Shown one piece after another: positions 33,352-42,034 of a DNA stretch of 53,271 bases. Within the stretch, counting starts at the first letter, position 1; each line of letters begins with the position of its first letter. This DNA is from Chitinophagales bacterium (GTDB lineage Bacteria; Bacteroidota; Bacteroidia; Chitinophagales; Chitinophagaceae), in the NCBI GenBank assembly GCA_013298665.1, contig JAAFIK010000031.1, positions 1-53,271 of the forward strand. Direction: 5' to 3'. Made by a program: the position numbers and the translations under genes. The notes beneath the pieces are model-generated. The model ran no database searches. It was not told the DNA's origin and worked only from the letters and a program-made list of their open reading frames with translations.

Positions 33352-35757
33352 ATGTTGAAGAGAACCATCAAAAAAGTAGCTGTACTGGGCAGCGGGGTAA
33401 TGGGCAGCCGTATTGCCTGTCATTTTGCAGGTATTGGTCTGCAGGTACTCCTGCTTGACATTGCGCCCAAAGAACTCAATGACGCAGAGAAAGCAAAAAA
33501 CCTCAGTACCGATCATCCTGCGGTAAAAAACAGGATTGTCAACGACGCATTGGCCGGTGCCATCAAAAGTAACCCGTCCCCGGTGTACCATAAGGATGTA
33601 GTGAAGAAGATCAGTACAGGTAATTTTACCGACAACATGAAAGATATTGCCACCTGCGACTGGATTATTGAAGTTGTAGTGGAAAGACTTGACATCAAGC
33701 AATCGGTTTTTACGGAAGTGGAAAAGTACCGTAAACCCGGCACGCTTATTACCTCCAATACCTCCGGCATACCCATTCACATGATGACCGAAGGGCGTAG
33801 TGAGGATTTCAACAGGCATTTTTGCGGAACCCACTTTTTTAACCCCCCGCGTTATCTCCGTTTACTTGAAATCATTCCTACCCCACTTACCGATCCCGCT
33901 GTGGTTGACTTCCTGATGGAGTATGGCGATCTGGTACTCGGAAAAACGACCGTGTTGTGCAAAGACACTCCTGCTTTTATCGCCAACCGGGTTGGTGTAT
34001 TCGGCATGATGGCGATTATGAATGCCATGGAAAAACTGAAGTTGGGGGTTGATGAAATTGATGCCCTTACCGGTCCCATCATCGGTCGTCCGAAATCAGC
34101 TACATTCCGTACGGCTGATGTGGTGGGTATTGATACCCTGGTAAAGGTAGCCAGGGGGGTTGCAGAAAACTGCCCGGCTGATGAAGCAAAAGCCGTGTTC
34201 AGCATCCCCGGATGGCTCGAGAAAATGGTGGCCAGCAATTGGCTTGGTGATAAAACGGGGCAGGGTTTTTTCAAAAAGGTGAAGGGTGCCGGCGGGGCCA
34301 AAGATATACAGACGCTCAACCTCACCACGATGGAGTATGGTGCCCGGAGCAAGCCGAAGTTTGCAACCGTTGAGGCTGCAAAACCGATCGATGATTTACA
34401 TACCCGGCTTAAAGCACTTTGTGCGGGACAGGACAAGGCTGGCGAATTTTACCGGCAGTTTCACTATGGATTGTTTGCGTATATTTCGCACCGCATACCC
34501 GAAATATCGGATGAGTTGTACCGTGTTGATGATGCCATGATGGCTGGTTTTGGCTGGGAGATCGGTGCCTTTGAAAGCTGGGATGTGCTGGGCGTAACCA
34601 AAACTGTGGCGGCGATGAAAGCAGAAGGCTATACCGTGGCGGCCTGGGTAGACGAAATGCTGGCCGCAGACATCAGCAGTTTCTATAAAGTTGAACAGGG
34701 CAAGCGTTTCTGCTACGACGTTGCCTCCGGGGCCTACAAAGCCCTTCCGGGCGGCAATGCATTCATCGTTATGAAGCATTTTGAAAACGAAACCATCTGG
34801 AAAAACAGTGCCTGCCGTACCTATCATCTCGGCGATGATGTACTGGGTCTGGAATGGTACACCAAGATGGGCAGTATTGGTGGCGAAGTACTCGAAGGCA
34901 TTCAGCAATCAATCGCACTGGCCGAAGATAAATACAAGGGGCTCGTGATCGCTAATGAAGGCAATAATTTCAGTGCCGGTGCCAATGTGGGCATGATCTT
35001 TATGCTTGCCATTGAGCAGGAGTACGATGAAATGGAAATGGCGATACGTATGTTTCAAAATACGATGATGCGGGTACGGTATTCCTCCATACCCGTGGTG
35101 GTGGCGCCACACGGACTGGCGCTGGGCGGTGCCTGCGAAATGAGTTTACATTCCGATAAGGTTTGTGCAGCGGCCGAGACTTATACCGGGCTTGTAGAAG
35201 TGGGTATCGGGGTAATTCCCGGCGGTGGTGGTACCAAAGAGTTTGTACTCCGGGCCAGCGATGAAATGCACGAAGATGAACCCGAAACCATAACCCTTAA
35301 AAACCGCTTCCTGAATATTGCTACTGCAAAAGTAGCTACGTCTGCACACGAAGGATTTGGTTTGGGCGTATACCGCAAGGGGCAGGATGAAGTGGTGATG
35401 AACCAGGGCCGCCGTATTGCTGATGCCAAGCGCAGTGTGCTTGAGTTGTACAACAGTGGCTATGTTATGCCCGTGCAACGGAATGATGTAAAAGTACTTG
35501 GCAAATCGGCACTGGGTGCTTTATATGCCGGCATACATGGTATGGTAAGTGCTGATTATGCAACTGCCCACGATGCCGTTTGTGCCAAAAAATTAGCGTA
35601 TGTAATGTGTGGTGGAGACCTGAGTGAGCCCACCTTCGTAAGTGAACAATATTTACTTGACCTTGAGCGGGAAGCGTTTCTTTCCCTTACCGGCGAGAAG
35701 AAAACCCTCGAACGCATCCAGAGCGTACTTAAGGGAGGTAAGCCCGTAAGAAATTAA
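33352..35757 (+). CDS. fadN: 3-hydroxyacyl-CoA dehydrogenase / enoyl-CoA hydratase, FadN type
   Basis: An 801-residue bifunctional fatty acid beta-oxidation enzyme in which the dehydrogenase comes first, as in Bacillus FadN and unlike E. coli FadB. The NAD-binding motif GSGVMG is at residues 13-18 ('VAVLGSGVMGSRIA'), 'CGTHFFNPPRYLRLLEIIPT' marks the dehydrogenase, and 'NRVGVFGMMAIMNAM' its C-domain. The hydratase part begins around residue 465 with 'KGLVIANEGNNFSAGANV' and continues 'HGLALGGACEMSLHSD' and 'VGIGVIPGGGGTKE', the crotonase oxyanion and acid residues. Length fits. Thiolase and acyl-CoA dehydrogenase genes, often neighbours of fadN, are not in this window. A strong hairpin terminator follows. 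Confidence 0.95.
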   Translation: MLKRTIKKVAVLGSGVMGSRIACHFAGIGLQVLLLDIAPKELNDAEKAKNLSTDHPAVKNRIVNDALAGAIKSNPSPVYHKDVVKKISTGNFTDNMKDIATCDWIIEVVVERLDIKQSVFTEVEKYRKPGTLITSNTSGIPIHMMTEGRSEDFNRHFCGTHFFNPPRYLRLLEIIPTPLTDPAVVDFLMEYGDLVLGKTTVLCKDTPAFIANRVGVFGMMAIMNAMEKLKLGVDEIDALTGPIIGRPKSATFRTADVVGIDTLVKVARGVAENCPADEAKAVFSIPGWLEKMVASNWLGDKTGQGFFKKVKGAGGAKDIQTLNLTTMEYGARSKPKFATVEAAKPIDDLHTRLKALCAGQDKAGEFYRQFHYGLFAYISHRIPEISDELYRVDDAMMAGFGWEIGAFESWDVLGVTKTVAAMKAEGYTVAAWVDEMLAADISSFYKVEQGKRFCYDVASGAYKALPGGNAFIVMKHFENETIWKNSACRTYHLGDDVLGLEWYTKMGSIGGEVLEGIQQSIALAEDKYKGLVIANEGNNFSAGANVGMIFMLAIEQEYDEMEMAIRMFQNTMMRVRYSSIPVVVAPHGLALGGACEMSLHSDKVCAAAETYTGLVEVGIGVIPGGGGTKEFVLRASDEMHEDEPETITLKNRFLNIATAKVATSAHEGFGLGVYRKGQDEVVMNQGRRIADAKRSVLELYNSGYVMPVQRNDVKVLGKSALGALYAGIHGMVSADYATAHDAVCAKKLAYVMCGGDLSEPTFVSEQYLLDLEREAFLSLTGEKKTLERIQSVLKGGKPVRN

Positions 35758-36065
35758 GCTTGCTATATTTCAATAAGCACAGGCTGTTTCAAAATTTTGA
35801 GACAGCCTGTTTTTGATTTGTACACCTCCCCGGTACAGGTAAAATGTGTACGATTATCTGCCCTGTTTTATTGCTGATACAAACGTTTTATGAGGTCTTT
35901 CCTGCGATGGCACCCAATGAACAAGTCGGTCGTAAATAAAATACCGGACCGGGTCTGTATAACCACCTTTGCCGCTGTTTGAAAACGATTGTACCCGGTT
36001 TACAGTTTTACCATAACTCCGGAGTATTTATTATCTTTCCGGAATAAACCATCAACAGACACATT
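35758..36065. other. Intergenic region with terminator and promoter
   Basis: These 308 bases contain the fadN terminator at the left, a middle part with no recognisable element, and at the right the probable promoter of the BNR protein gene: TATCTTTC at 36032-36039 matches TAnnTTTG at seven of eight positions, 26 bases before the ATG. No open frame is supported. Confidence 0.5.
35779..35815 (+). terminator. Strong rho-independent terminator after fadN
   Basis: ACAGGCTGTTTCAAAA and TTTTGAGACAGCCTGT form a 16-pair stem with one G-T wobble (an AT-rich apex opens the loop), followed by TTTTGATTTG. It shares the GGCTGTT / ACAGCC stem part with the hairpin at 39217-39260. Confidence 0.9.
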
Positions 36066-39000
36066 ATGAAGCGTTTATTTTGCCTGCTGCTAATTGTACT
36101 TTCCTGCCCCGGTATGGCACAAAAAAAACAACCCGTTACAGCTCCGCTACCGGTAGCCGACAGTTTCCTGCTGAGCAAAACGAAATACCGGCTTATCGGT
36201 CCCTTCCGGGGCGGACGCAGTGCTGCAGTCTGTGGTGATTACCGGCAAAAGAACACGTTTTATGCAGGCACCACGGGGGGCGGTGTATGGAAAACCATTG
36301 ATGGTGGCAGCAACTGGAAAAACATCAGCGATAAATATTTTGGTGGCTCCATCGGGGCAGTAGCGATTGCCCCGTCTGACCCTACCATATTGTATGTTGG
36401 TGCCGGCGAGAACACCCTGCGGGGTAATGTAAGTGAAGGTTTTGGCCTCTGGCGCACCGATGATGGCGGACGAAGCTGGCGCAACCTTGGCCTTAAAGAT
36501 ACCCGGCATATTATCCGTATCATCATCCACCCCAAAAATCCCGATGTGGTATGGGTTGCAGCCACCGGTCATCTTTTTGGCAATAATGAGGAGCGTGGAA
36601 TCTTCAAAACAACAGATGGTGGTAAAACATGGCGCCGGGTACTGTTCAGCGACGGAGGCAGCGGCGCGGCCGACCTGGTGATGGAGCCTGGTAATCCCCA
36701 GGTTTTTTATGCCAGTACATGGACGGTAAAACGCACCCCTTACAGTCTCGAAAGTGGCGGCAGCGGCAGCGCTTTGTGGAAGAGTACAGACGGTGGTGAA
36801 ACATGGGCCAAACTCAATGATAAAAAAGGATTTCCCGGTAAACCCTTGCTGGGCATTATCGGCATTGCCGTAGCCCCATCCAATCCCGATCGCGTGTATG
36901 CTATTGTGGAAAGTGAAAAAGGCGGTCTTTTCAAAAGTGATGATGGCGGTGAAAGCTGGGTAAACGTCAGCACCGATCAAAACATACGGCAGCGTGCCTG
37001 GTATTTCAGTAAGATTTTTGTTGATCCCAAAAATGCAGACCTCGTTTATGCACTCAATGTACAGTTCTGGAAAAGCACAGATGGTGGTAAAACATTCAAA
37101 AGTATCAGTACACCACACGGAGATCACCACGATTTATGGATCGATCCTGAAGATGGCAACCGTATGGTTGTTGCAGATGATGGCGGTGCCCAGGTGAGTT
37201 TTGATGGCGGCAGCAACTGGAGCACTTACCAGAACCAGCCGACCGCACAATTTTACAGGGTAAGCACAGACAATCATTTTCCCTACCGCATCCTTGGTGC
37301 ACAGCAGGATAACTCTACAGTACGTATCAGCTCGCGCTCGCCGCGTGGTGACATCAATCAAACCGACTGGACATCCACCGCAGGCTTTGAGAGTGGCTAT
37401 GTAGTGGCCGATCCTCAAAATCCGGATATTGTATATGGCGGTAATTACAGTGGTTTTCTTTCACGGTACGACCACAAAACGGGAGAGAATCGTGCCGTAA
37501 GCGTTTGGCCTGATGATCCGCTGGGGGGAGGCGCAGATGTGATGAAATACCGTTTTCAATGGAACTTCCCCATTTTTTTCTCACCGCACAATCCCAAAAA
37601 ATTATACGCCGCCGCCAATGTACTCTTTGCTACTGAAAACGAAGGGGCAAGCTGGACGGCGCTTGGCGGCGACCTTACCACCAATGACAAGACCCGGCAG
37701 CGTGCCAGTGGTGGTCCTATTACAAAAGACAATACCGGTGTAGAAGTATATTGCACCATCTTTACCGCCTGTGAATCTGTACTGGAGCAGGATCTGCTCT
37801 GGACGGGCAGCGATGATGGCCTTATTCATGTGAGCAAAGACGGGGGTAAAAACTGGGAGAATGTAACACCCAAAGATGTAGCGGGACAATGGATGATGTG
37901 GAACTGTGTTGAAACAGATCCCTTCCGGAAAGGAACAGCCTATTTTGCCGGCACGCGTTACAAAAGCGATGACTATACGCCCTATCTCTACAAGACAGAA
38001 GATTATGGCAAAAGCTGGCAACGCATCACCGCGGGCATACCGGCCACCCATTTTACCCGTTGTATCCGTGCTGACAAAAAGCAACCGGATTTGCTCTATG
38101 CCGGTACAGAATATGGTATGTATATCAGTTATAATGGTGGCCGGTTATGGCAGCCCTTTCAACTCAACCTGCCGGTGGTACCCATTACCGATATGACACT
38201 GAAGGAAAATGACCTTATTGTGGCCACGCAGGGCCGCGCTTTCTGGGTACTCGACGACCTGACCCTGGTGCAGGAACTCGCCCGTGGCAATGGCAACCTC
38301 AAGGATAAAATGCAACAGCTTTTCCCCATCAACCCGGCGTATCTTTTTGACGGCAGCCGCAATGAACAGGTAAAGAATGCAGGTTATAACCCACCCAATG
38401 GCGTGGTGATCAATTTTTATGAAGCAGACATTAAAGACGGCGATACGACCAGGGTAATGATCAGGGATAAAAATAAAAAACTGGTGCGTGCTTTCAGTAC
38501 GGCACCATCCGGCGACACCATCAAACTGGAAGTGGTAAAAGGGATGAACCAGTTGGTATGGGATATGAATTATCCTGATGCCGAAAAAGTGGACGGGATG
38601 ATCCTGTGGAAAGGCAGTGTACCAGGCCCAAAAGCAGCACCCGGCAGTTATACCATAGAAATCAACCATTCCAGGCATGGAAAAAGCGAAGGCCGCTTCG
38701 ATATCAGGAGCAACCCTGTGTACAAGGCTTCGCAGGAGGACTATGAGGAACAGCTCAACTTCCTGATCACGGTCAGGGATAAATTTTCCGAGATACAGAA
38801 AGCGATTAAAAACATCAGGGAAGTACGCCGCCAGGTGAATGAGTTTACCGACCGGCAGGGTAAAGACTGTCCGAAAGACATTAAGCAGATGGCCGACAGC
38901 ATCAATAAACAAATGACGGCTGTTGAAGAGGCGCTGTACCAGACAAAGGCCAAAAGTGAACAGGATGTACTCAACTTCCCCATACGTCTCAATGATAAAA

Positions 39001-39197
39001 TTTCGGGACTTTACGATTATGCGGCCAGCGGGAAAACAGCACCCGCCAAACAGGTGAAAGACACCTACGCCGAACTTGCAGCCCTGGCAGATGTGCAATT
39101 GGGTAAACTGCGTAAAATCTTCAGTACCGACCTTGAGCAATTCAATAAACTGATTCGTGAAAAAGCAGTACCCGTTATCGGTATAAAGAAAGAATAG
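36066..39197 (+). CDS. Secreted sortilin/BNR-type beta-propeller protein
   Basis: A 1043-residue exported protein with a signal peptide ('LFCLLLIVLSCPGMAQ'). Repeated BNR-like blades follow, each with a S/T-x-D-G-G-x-x-W motif: 'TIDGGSNWKN', 'TDDGGRSWRN', 'TTDGGKTWRR', 'STDGGETWAK', 'SDDGGESWVN', 'STDGGKTFKS', 'SFDGGSNWST', 'SKDGGKNWEN'. This is the VPS10/sortilin-like ten-bladed propeller common in Bacteroidota. The last 180 residues leave the propeller: a beta domain ('PGSYTIEINHSRHGKSEGRF') and a coiled-coil region (about 895-1000). No T9SS C-terminal sorting domain is seen. Function unknown; often labelled glycosyl hydrolase without catalytic evidence. Confidence 0.9.
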   Translation: MKRLFCLLLIVLSCPGMAQKKQPVTAPLPVADSFLLSKTKYRLIGPFRGGRSAAVCGDYRQKNTFYAGTTGGGVWKTIDGGSNWKNISDKYFGGSIGAVAIAPSDPTILYVGAGENTLRGNVSEGFGLWRTDDGGRSWRNLGLKDTRHIIRIIIHPKNPDVVWVAATGHLFGNNEERGIFKTTDGGKTWRRVLFSDGGSGAADLVMEPGNPQVFYASTWTVKRTPYSLESGGSGSALWKSTDGGETWAKLNDKKGFPGKPLLGIIGIAVAPSNPDRVYAIVESEKGGLFKSDDGGESWVNVSTDQNIRQRAWYFSKIFVDPKNADLVYALNVQFWKSTDGGKTFKSISTPHGDHHDLWIDPEDGNRMVVADDGGAQVSFDGGSNWSTYQNQPTAQFYRVSTDNHFPYRILGAQQDNSTVRISSRSPRGDINQTDWTSTAGFESGYVVADPQNPDIVYGGNYSGFLSRYDHKTGENRAVSVWPDDPLGGGADVMKYRFQWNFPIFFSPHNPKKLYAAANVLFATENEGASWTALGGDLTTNDKTRQRASGGPITKDNTGVEVYCTIFTACESVLEQDLLWTGSDDGLIHVSKDGGKNWENVTPKDVAGQWMMWNCVETDPFRKGTAYFAGTRYKSDDYTPYLYKTEDYGKSWQRITAGIPATHFTRCIRADKKQPDLLYAGTEYGMYISYNGGRLWQPFQLNLPVVPITDMTLKENDLIVATQGRAFWVLDDLTLVQELARGNGNLKDKMQQLFPINPAYLFDGSRNEQVKNAGYNPPNGVVINFYEADIKDGDTTRVMIRDKNKKLVRAFSTAPSGDTIKLEVVKGMNQLVWDMNYPDAEKVDGMILWKGSVPGPKAAPGSYTIEINHSRHGKSEGRFDIRSNPVYKASQEDYEEQLNFLITVRDKFSEIQKAIKNIREVRRQVNEFTDRQGKDCPKDIKQMADSINKQMTAVEEALYQTKAKSEQDVLNFPIRLNDKISGLYDYAASGKTAPAKQVKDTYAELAALADVQLGKLRKIFSTDLEQFNKLIREKAVPVIGIKKE

Positions 39198-39502
39198 CAT
39201 TACTTTCAGCTACCACACAAAGAATGGCTGTTGCAGGGTATTGCAACAGCCATTCTTTGTAAGCGCAGGACTGGCGCAGCAATACAGCCTGCATCAGTAA
39301 GCAATAATTAAATTTGCTTTTTAAAAAAATACACTTTACATTTATTGTACAAAACTAATCAAGGGAACATCAGGCTGATGTAAGGACACTGTAAATACAC
39401 CATAAGACCAACCAGTACGATCAAAGACATTTTACACATTTTATGTAACAGTTAATCTTTATGATGCTGAACAGCACCACTATGTAACCAAAAACCAAAT
39501 AT
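39198..39502. other. Intergenic region with a perfect 19-bp hairpin
   Basis: Of these 305 bases the left holds the hairpin described separately. The middle is AT-rich without a recognised element. No -7 element close to the TAnnTTTG consensus is seen in the 80 bases before the PKD-protein start. Confidence 0.4.
39217..39260 (+). terminator. Perfect 19-bp hairpin after the BNR protein gene
   Basis: ACAAAGAATGGCTGTTGCA (39217-39235) and its exact reverse complement (39242-39260) enclose the six-base loop GGGTAT. No T tract follows on the plus strand, so it is either a terminator of unusual form or an mRNA 3'-end stabiliser. The GGCTGTT / ACAGCC part repeats the stem of the fadN terminator. Confidence 0.65.
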
Positions 39503-41938
39503 ATGCGACACAGATTTAAACACTTGTGCCTGGCAGTATTGCTGCTGCTCGGACACCTCTCCTTTTCCCAATCGGTGACGTTCAAACCCAATGCTGCCCT
39601 GGGCATGGACGCCATGGTAAATCGCAACGATATTTGTACCAACTGGCAAACCACCAACTGGGGCAATACCCCCGAACTGGATGCTTATGCATGGACCTGG
39701 TACTCGAACAACTGCGGCCCCGGAGCGGGCAGAAGCCTGATCCGTTTTGATGGACTGAATACATTACCTGCTGGTACAGTAATCACCTATGCCGAGCTAC
39801 GGCTCTTTGGCCTGGCCACCAGTGGCAACAGCCAGGGCAACTCTCATTACCCCGGATCACCATACCCCAACGACAATACGGTACTGGTGAGCAGGGTCGT
39901 CAGCCCCTGGACAGAGGGTACCGTTACCTGGGCTACACAACCGGGCATTACTACCGCAGGTCAGGTAGCCATACCGGCTTCCACCACACGCTGGAATTAC
40001 AATGTAGCGCTGAATGTAACAGCACAGGTAGCGGCCATGATGGCACCCGGAGCCAACAACGGCTTTTCGCTGATGCTCCAGAATGAAGCCTTTTACCGTT
40101 CCATGCTTTTTGCCTCATCCGATCACCCCGACTCTACACGATGGCCTGAGCTGTATGTAAAATACAGTCTGCCCTGCGATGCTGATTTCACCTTTTGTAC
40201 ATCTACCAAAACACCGGGACTTTACAATTTTAAAGTGGACAACCCACAGCCCGGCTTTAGTTACAAGTGGGACTTTGGTGATGGTGGTTCCGCTGCGGGA
40301 ACCGCTGTGGCACACACCTATACTACAGGTTCTTATAAAGTATGTTTATATGCCTATAGCCGTCAACAGGGCGTTGAATGTTCAAAATGCACAGAAGTCT
40401 GTGTAAAGAACGACCCGGCAGATACCTGTGCGGTGAAGTTTAAATTTGAAACACCCAATGGGTATCTTTATTATTTCTATGGTAAACCTTATGGCCCCTA
40501 TCCTGTAGCTTCTGCAGAATGGGATTTTGGCGATGGCACCACGTCCAACGACTGGACAGACACCAAACACGAATACGAGAAATCGGGTACTTATGAGGTA
40601 TGCCTCACCGTGAAATATGAAAATGGTTGTGTGGCCAGATATTGCTACAAGATTGAAGTAAAGGTTCCCTGTGCGGTATCATTCGATTATACCACAGAAA
40701 ACGGTTACTATTTTAAATTTCATGGCATACCGGCCGGATCCTCTCCCGTAGCGGCCGCTGAGTGGGACTTTGGCGATGGCACTGCTGCAGGTGGCTGGGC
40801 AGACGTTGACCACCAATACAGGGAGCCAGGTACTTATATTGTTTGTGTAACTGTTAAGTATGAAAATGGCTGTACCGCCCGGTTCTGTAAGGAAGTTATT
40901 GTGGGTTGTTCGGTAAAATTCAAAACAGAAACACCGAACGGCTACCTCTATTATTTCTATGGTGTACCGTTTGGCCCTTACCCGGTTGTTTATGCTGAAT
41001 GGGATTTTGGAGATGGCACCACTTCAACAGACTGGCCAAATACCAAACATGAATATACCCAGTCCGGCGTATATGAGGTATGCGTTAAAGTAAAGTATGA
41101 AAATGGCTGTGTGGCAAAGTATTGCTATAAGATTGAAGTAAAGGTTCCCTGTGATGTGAAGTTTACATCCGAAACACCGGGTGGATACCTTTACTATTTC
41201 CATGGCATTCCGTCGAGCTCTTCCCCGGTGACATATGCGCAATGGGATTTTGGGGATGGCACCACCTCCAACGACTGGACAGATACCAAACACCAGTACA
41301 GGCGTCCGGGTATTTATAAGGTATGCCTGACTGTGAAGTATGAAAATGGCTGCACAGCAAGGTATTGCAGCGAGATAGAGGTTAAAGACCTGCCCTGCGG
41401 CATCCGGTTCGAGTACTACAACCGGGGCAATGTATTCTACTTTAAAGGTTCGGCATTCTCTTCAGGCGGGGCAGCGATTGCAGGTGTACAATGGGATTTT
41501 GGCGATGGGGGCAGCTCTAACGACTGGCCCGAAACCAAACACGAGTACGGGGAACCAGGGCGATACGAGGTATGCGTAAAGATTAAGTTTGAAGATGGCT
41601 GCGATGCGGTGTACTGTACGGTAATCATCGTAAGTGACGATATTTTCAACCGCACCGGTAATGGTCAAAACAAAGCGGCAGACAGCGAAAAAATAAAAGT
41701 AACGCCCAACCCTGCCAATACGGCCACTATTAACGTAGCACTTGACGTTACTTCGGCAGGCACCTACCGCTATACCATCTATGATGCCCGGGGTAAGGCT
41801 ACCCTTACCGGCAATAAGGTTTTGCGCAATGGTGCACAAACAGTGGAGGTGAACATCAATGGAATTGCACCCGGTAAATACTGGATTGCTTTCACCAACA
41901 ACAAAAAACAACTGAAAACCGGTTTCGTACGTTTGTAA
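39503..41938 (+). CDS. Secreted protein with DNRLRE-like domain, six cysteine-rich PKD repeats and T9SS sorting domain
   Basis: An 811-residue exported protein. Signal peptide about 1-22; residues about 24-222 are a beta-sandwich of the DNRLRE type ('AYAWTWYSNNCGPGAGRSLIRFDG', landmark RSLIRFDGL); six PKD-like repeats start at C225, C309, C390, C469, C550 and C632, each about 80 residues with W-D-F-G-D-G as core. Each of repeats 2-6 has four cysteines: at the start, in 'YEVC', in 'ENGC' and in 'YC', unusual for PKD. The end ('IKVTPNPANT' to 'GFVRL', about 730-811) is a T9SS type A sorting domain, so the protein is secreted by T9SS and probably attached to the cell surface. Repeats 2-3 and 4-5 look like a duplicated pair. 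Confidence 0.93.
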   Translation: MRHRFKHLCLAVLLLLGHLSFSQSVTFKPNAALGMDAMVNRNDICTNWQTTNWGNTPELDAYAWTWYSNNCGPGAGRSLIRFDGLNTLPAGTVITYAELRLFGLATSGNSQGNSHYPGSPYPNDNTVLVSRVVSPWTEGTVTWATQPGITTAGQVAIPASTTRWNYNVALNVTAQVAAMMAPGANNGFSLMLQNEAFYRSMLFASSDHPDSTRWPELYVKYSLPCDADFTFCTSTKTPGLYNFKVDNPQPGFSYKWDFGDGGSAAGTAVAHTYTTGSYKVCLYAYSRQQGVECSKCTEVCVKNDPADTCAVKFKFETPNGYLYYFYGKPYGPYPVASAEWDFGDGTTSNDWTDTKHEYEKSGTYEVCLTVKYENGCVARYCYKIEVKVPCAVSFDYTTENGYYFKFHGIPAGSSPVAAAEWDFGDGTAAGGWADVDHQYREPGTYIVCVTVKYENGCTARFCKEVIVGCSVKFKTETPNGYLYYFYGVPFGPYPVVYAEWDFGDGTTSTDWPNTKHEYTQSGVYEVCVKVKYENGCVAKYCYKIEVKVPCDVKFTSETPGGYLYYFHGIPSSSSPVTYAQWDFGDGTTSNDWTDTKHQYRRPGIYKVCLTVKYENGCTARYCSEIEVKDLPCGIRFEYYNRGNVFYFKGSAFSSGGAAIAGVQWDFGDGGSSNDWPETKHEYGEPGRYEVCVKIKFEDGCDAVYCTVIIVSDDIFNRTGNGQNKAADSEKIKVTPNPANTATINVALDVTSAGTYRYTIYDARGKATLTGNKVLRNGAQTVEVNINGIAPGKYWIAFTNNKKQLKTGFVRL

Positions 41939-41976
41939 AAAACAACGGAAAACCGTTGACCGTACAGTAAGTAAAA

Positions 41977-42010
41977 AGCCGCCCGGGGATTATTACCGGG
42001 CGGCTCTTTT
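41977..42010. terminator. Bidirectional terminator between the PKD protein and the S9 peptidase
   Basis: AGCCGCCCGG (41977-41986) and CCGGGCGGCT (41996-42005) form a perfect 10-bp stem with a nine-base loop, followed by CTTTTGT; on the minus strand the stem is followed by TTTTTAC. It lies between convergent genes. Confidence 0.9.
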
Positions 42011-42034
42011 GTATCAATATGTTCCCTGACCGAA

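Noticed and set aside
36066..39197. Naming the BNR protein a glycosyl hydrolase
   Set aside because: The repeats show a sortilin-type propeller, but no catalytic residues of a known glycosidase family can be pointed to.
38145..39200. A 351-codon minus-strand frame, and a 327-codon one at 36147-37130
   Set aside because: Both are antisense shadows of the BNR propeller gene, which has a signal peptide and regular blades in its own frame.
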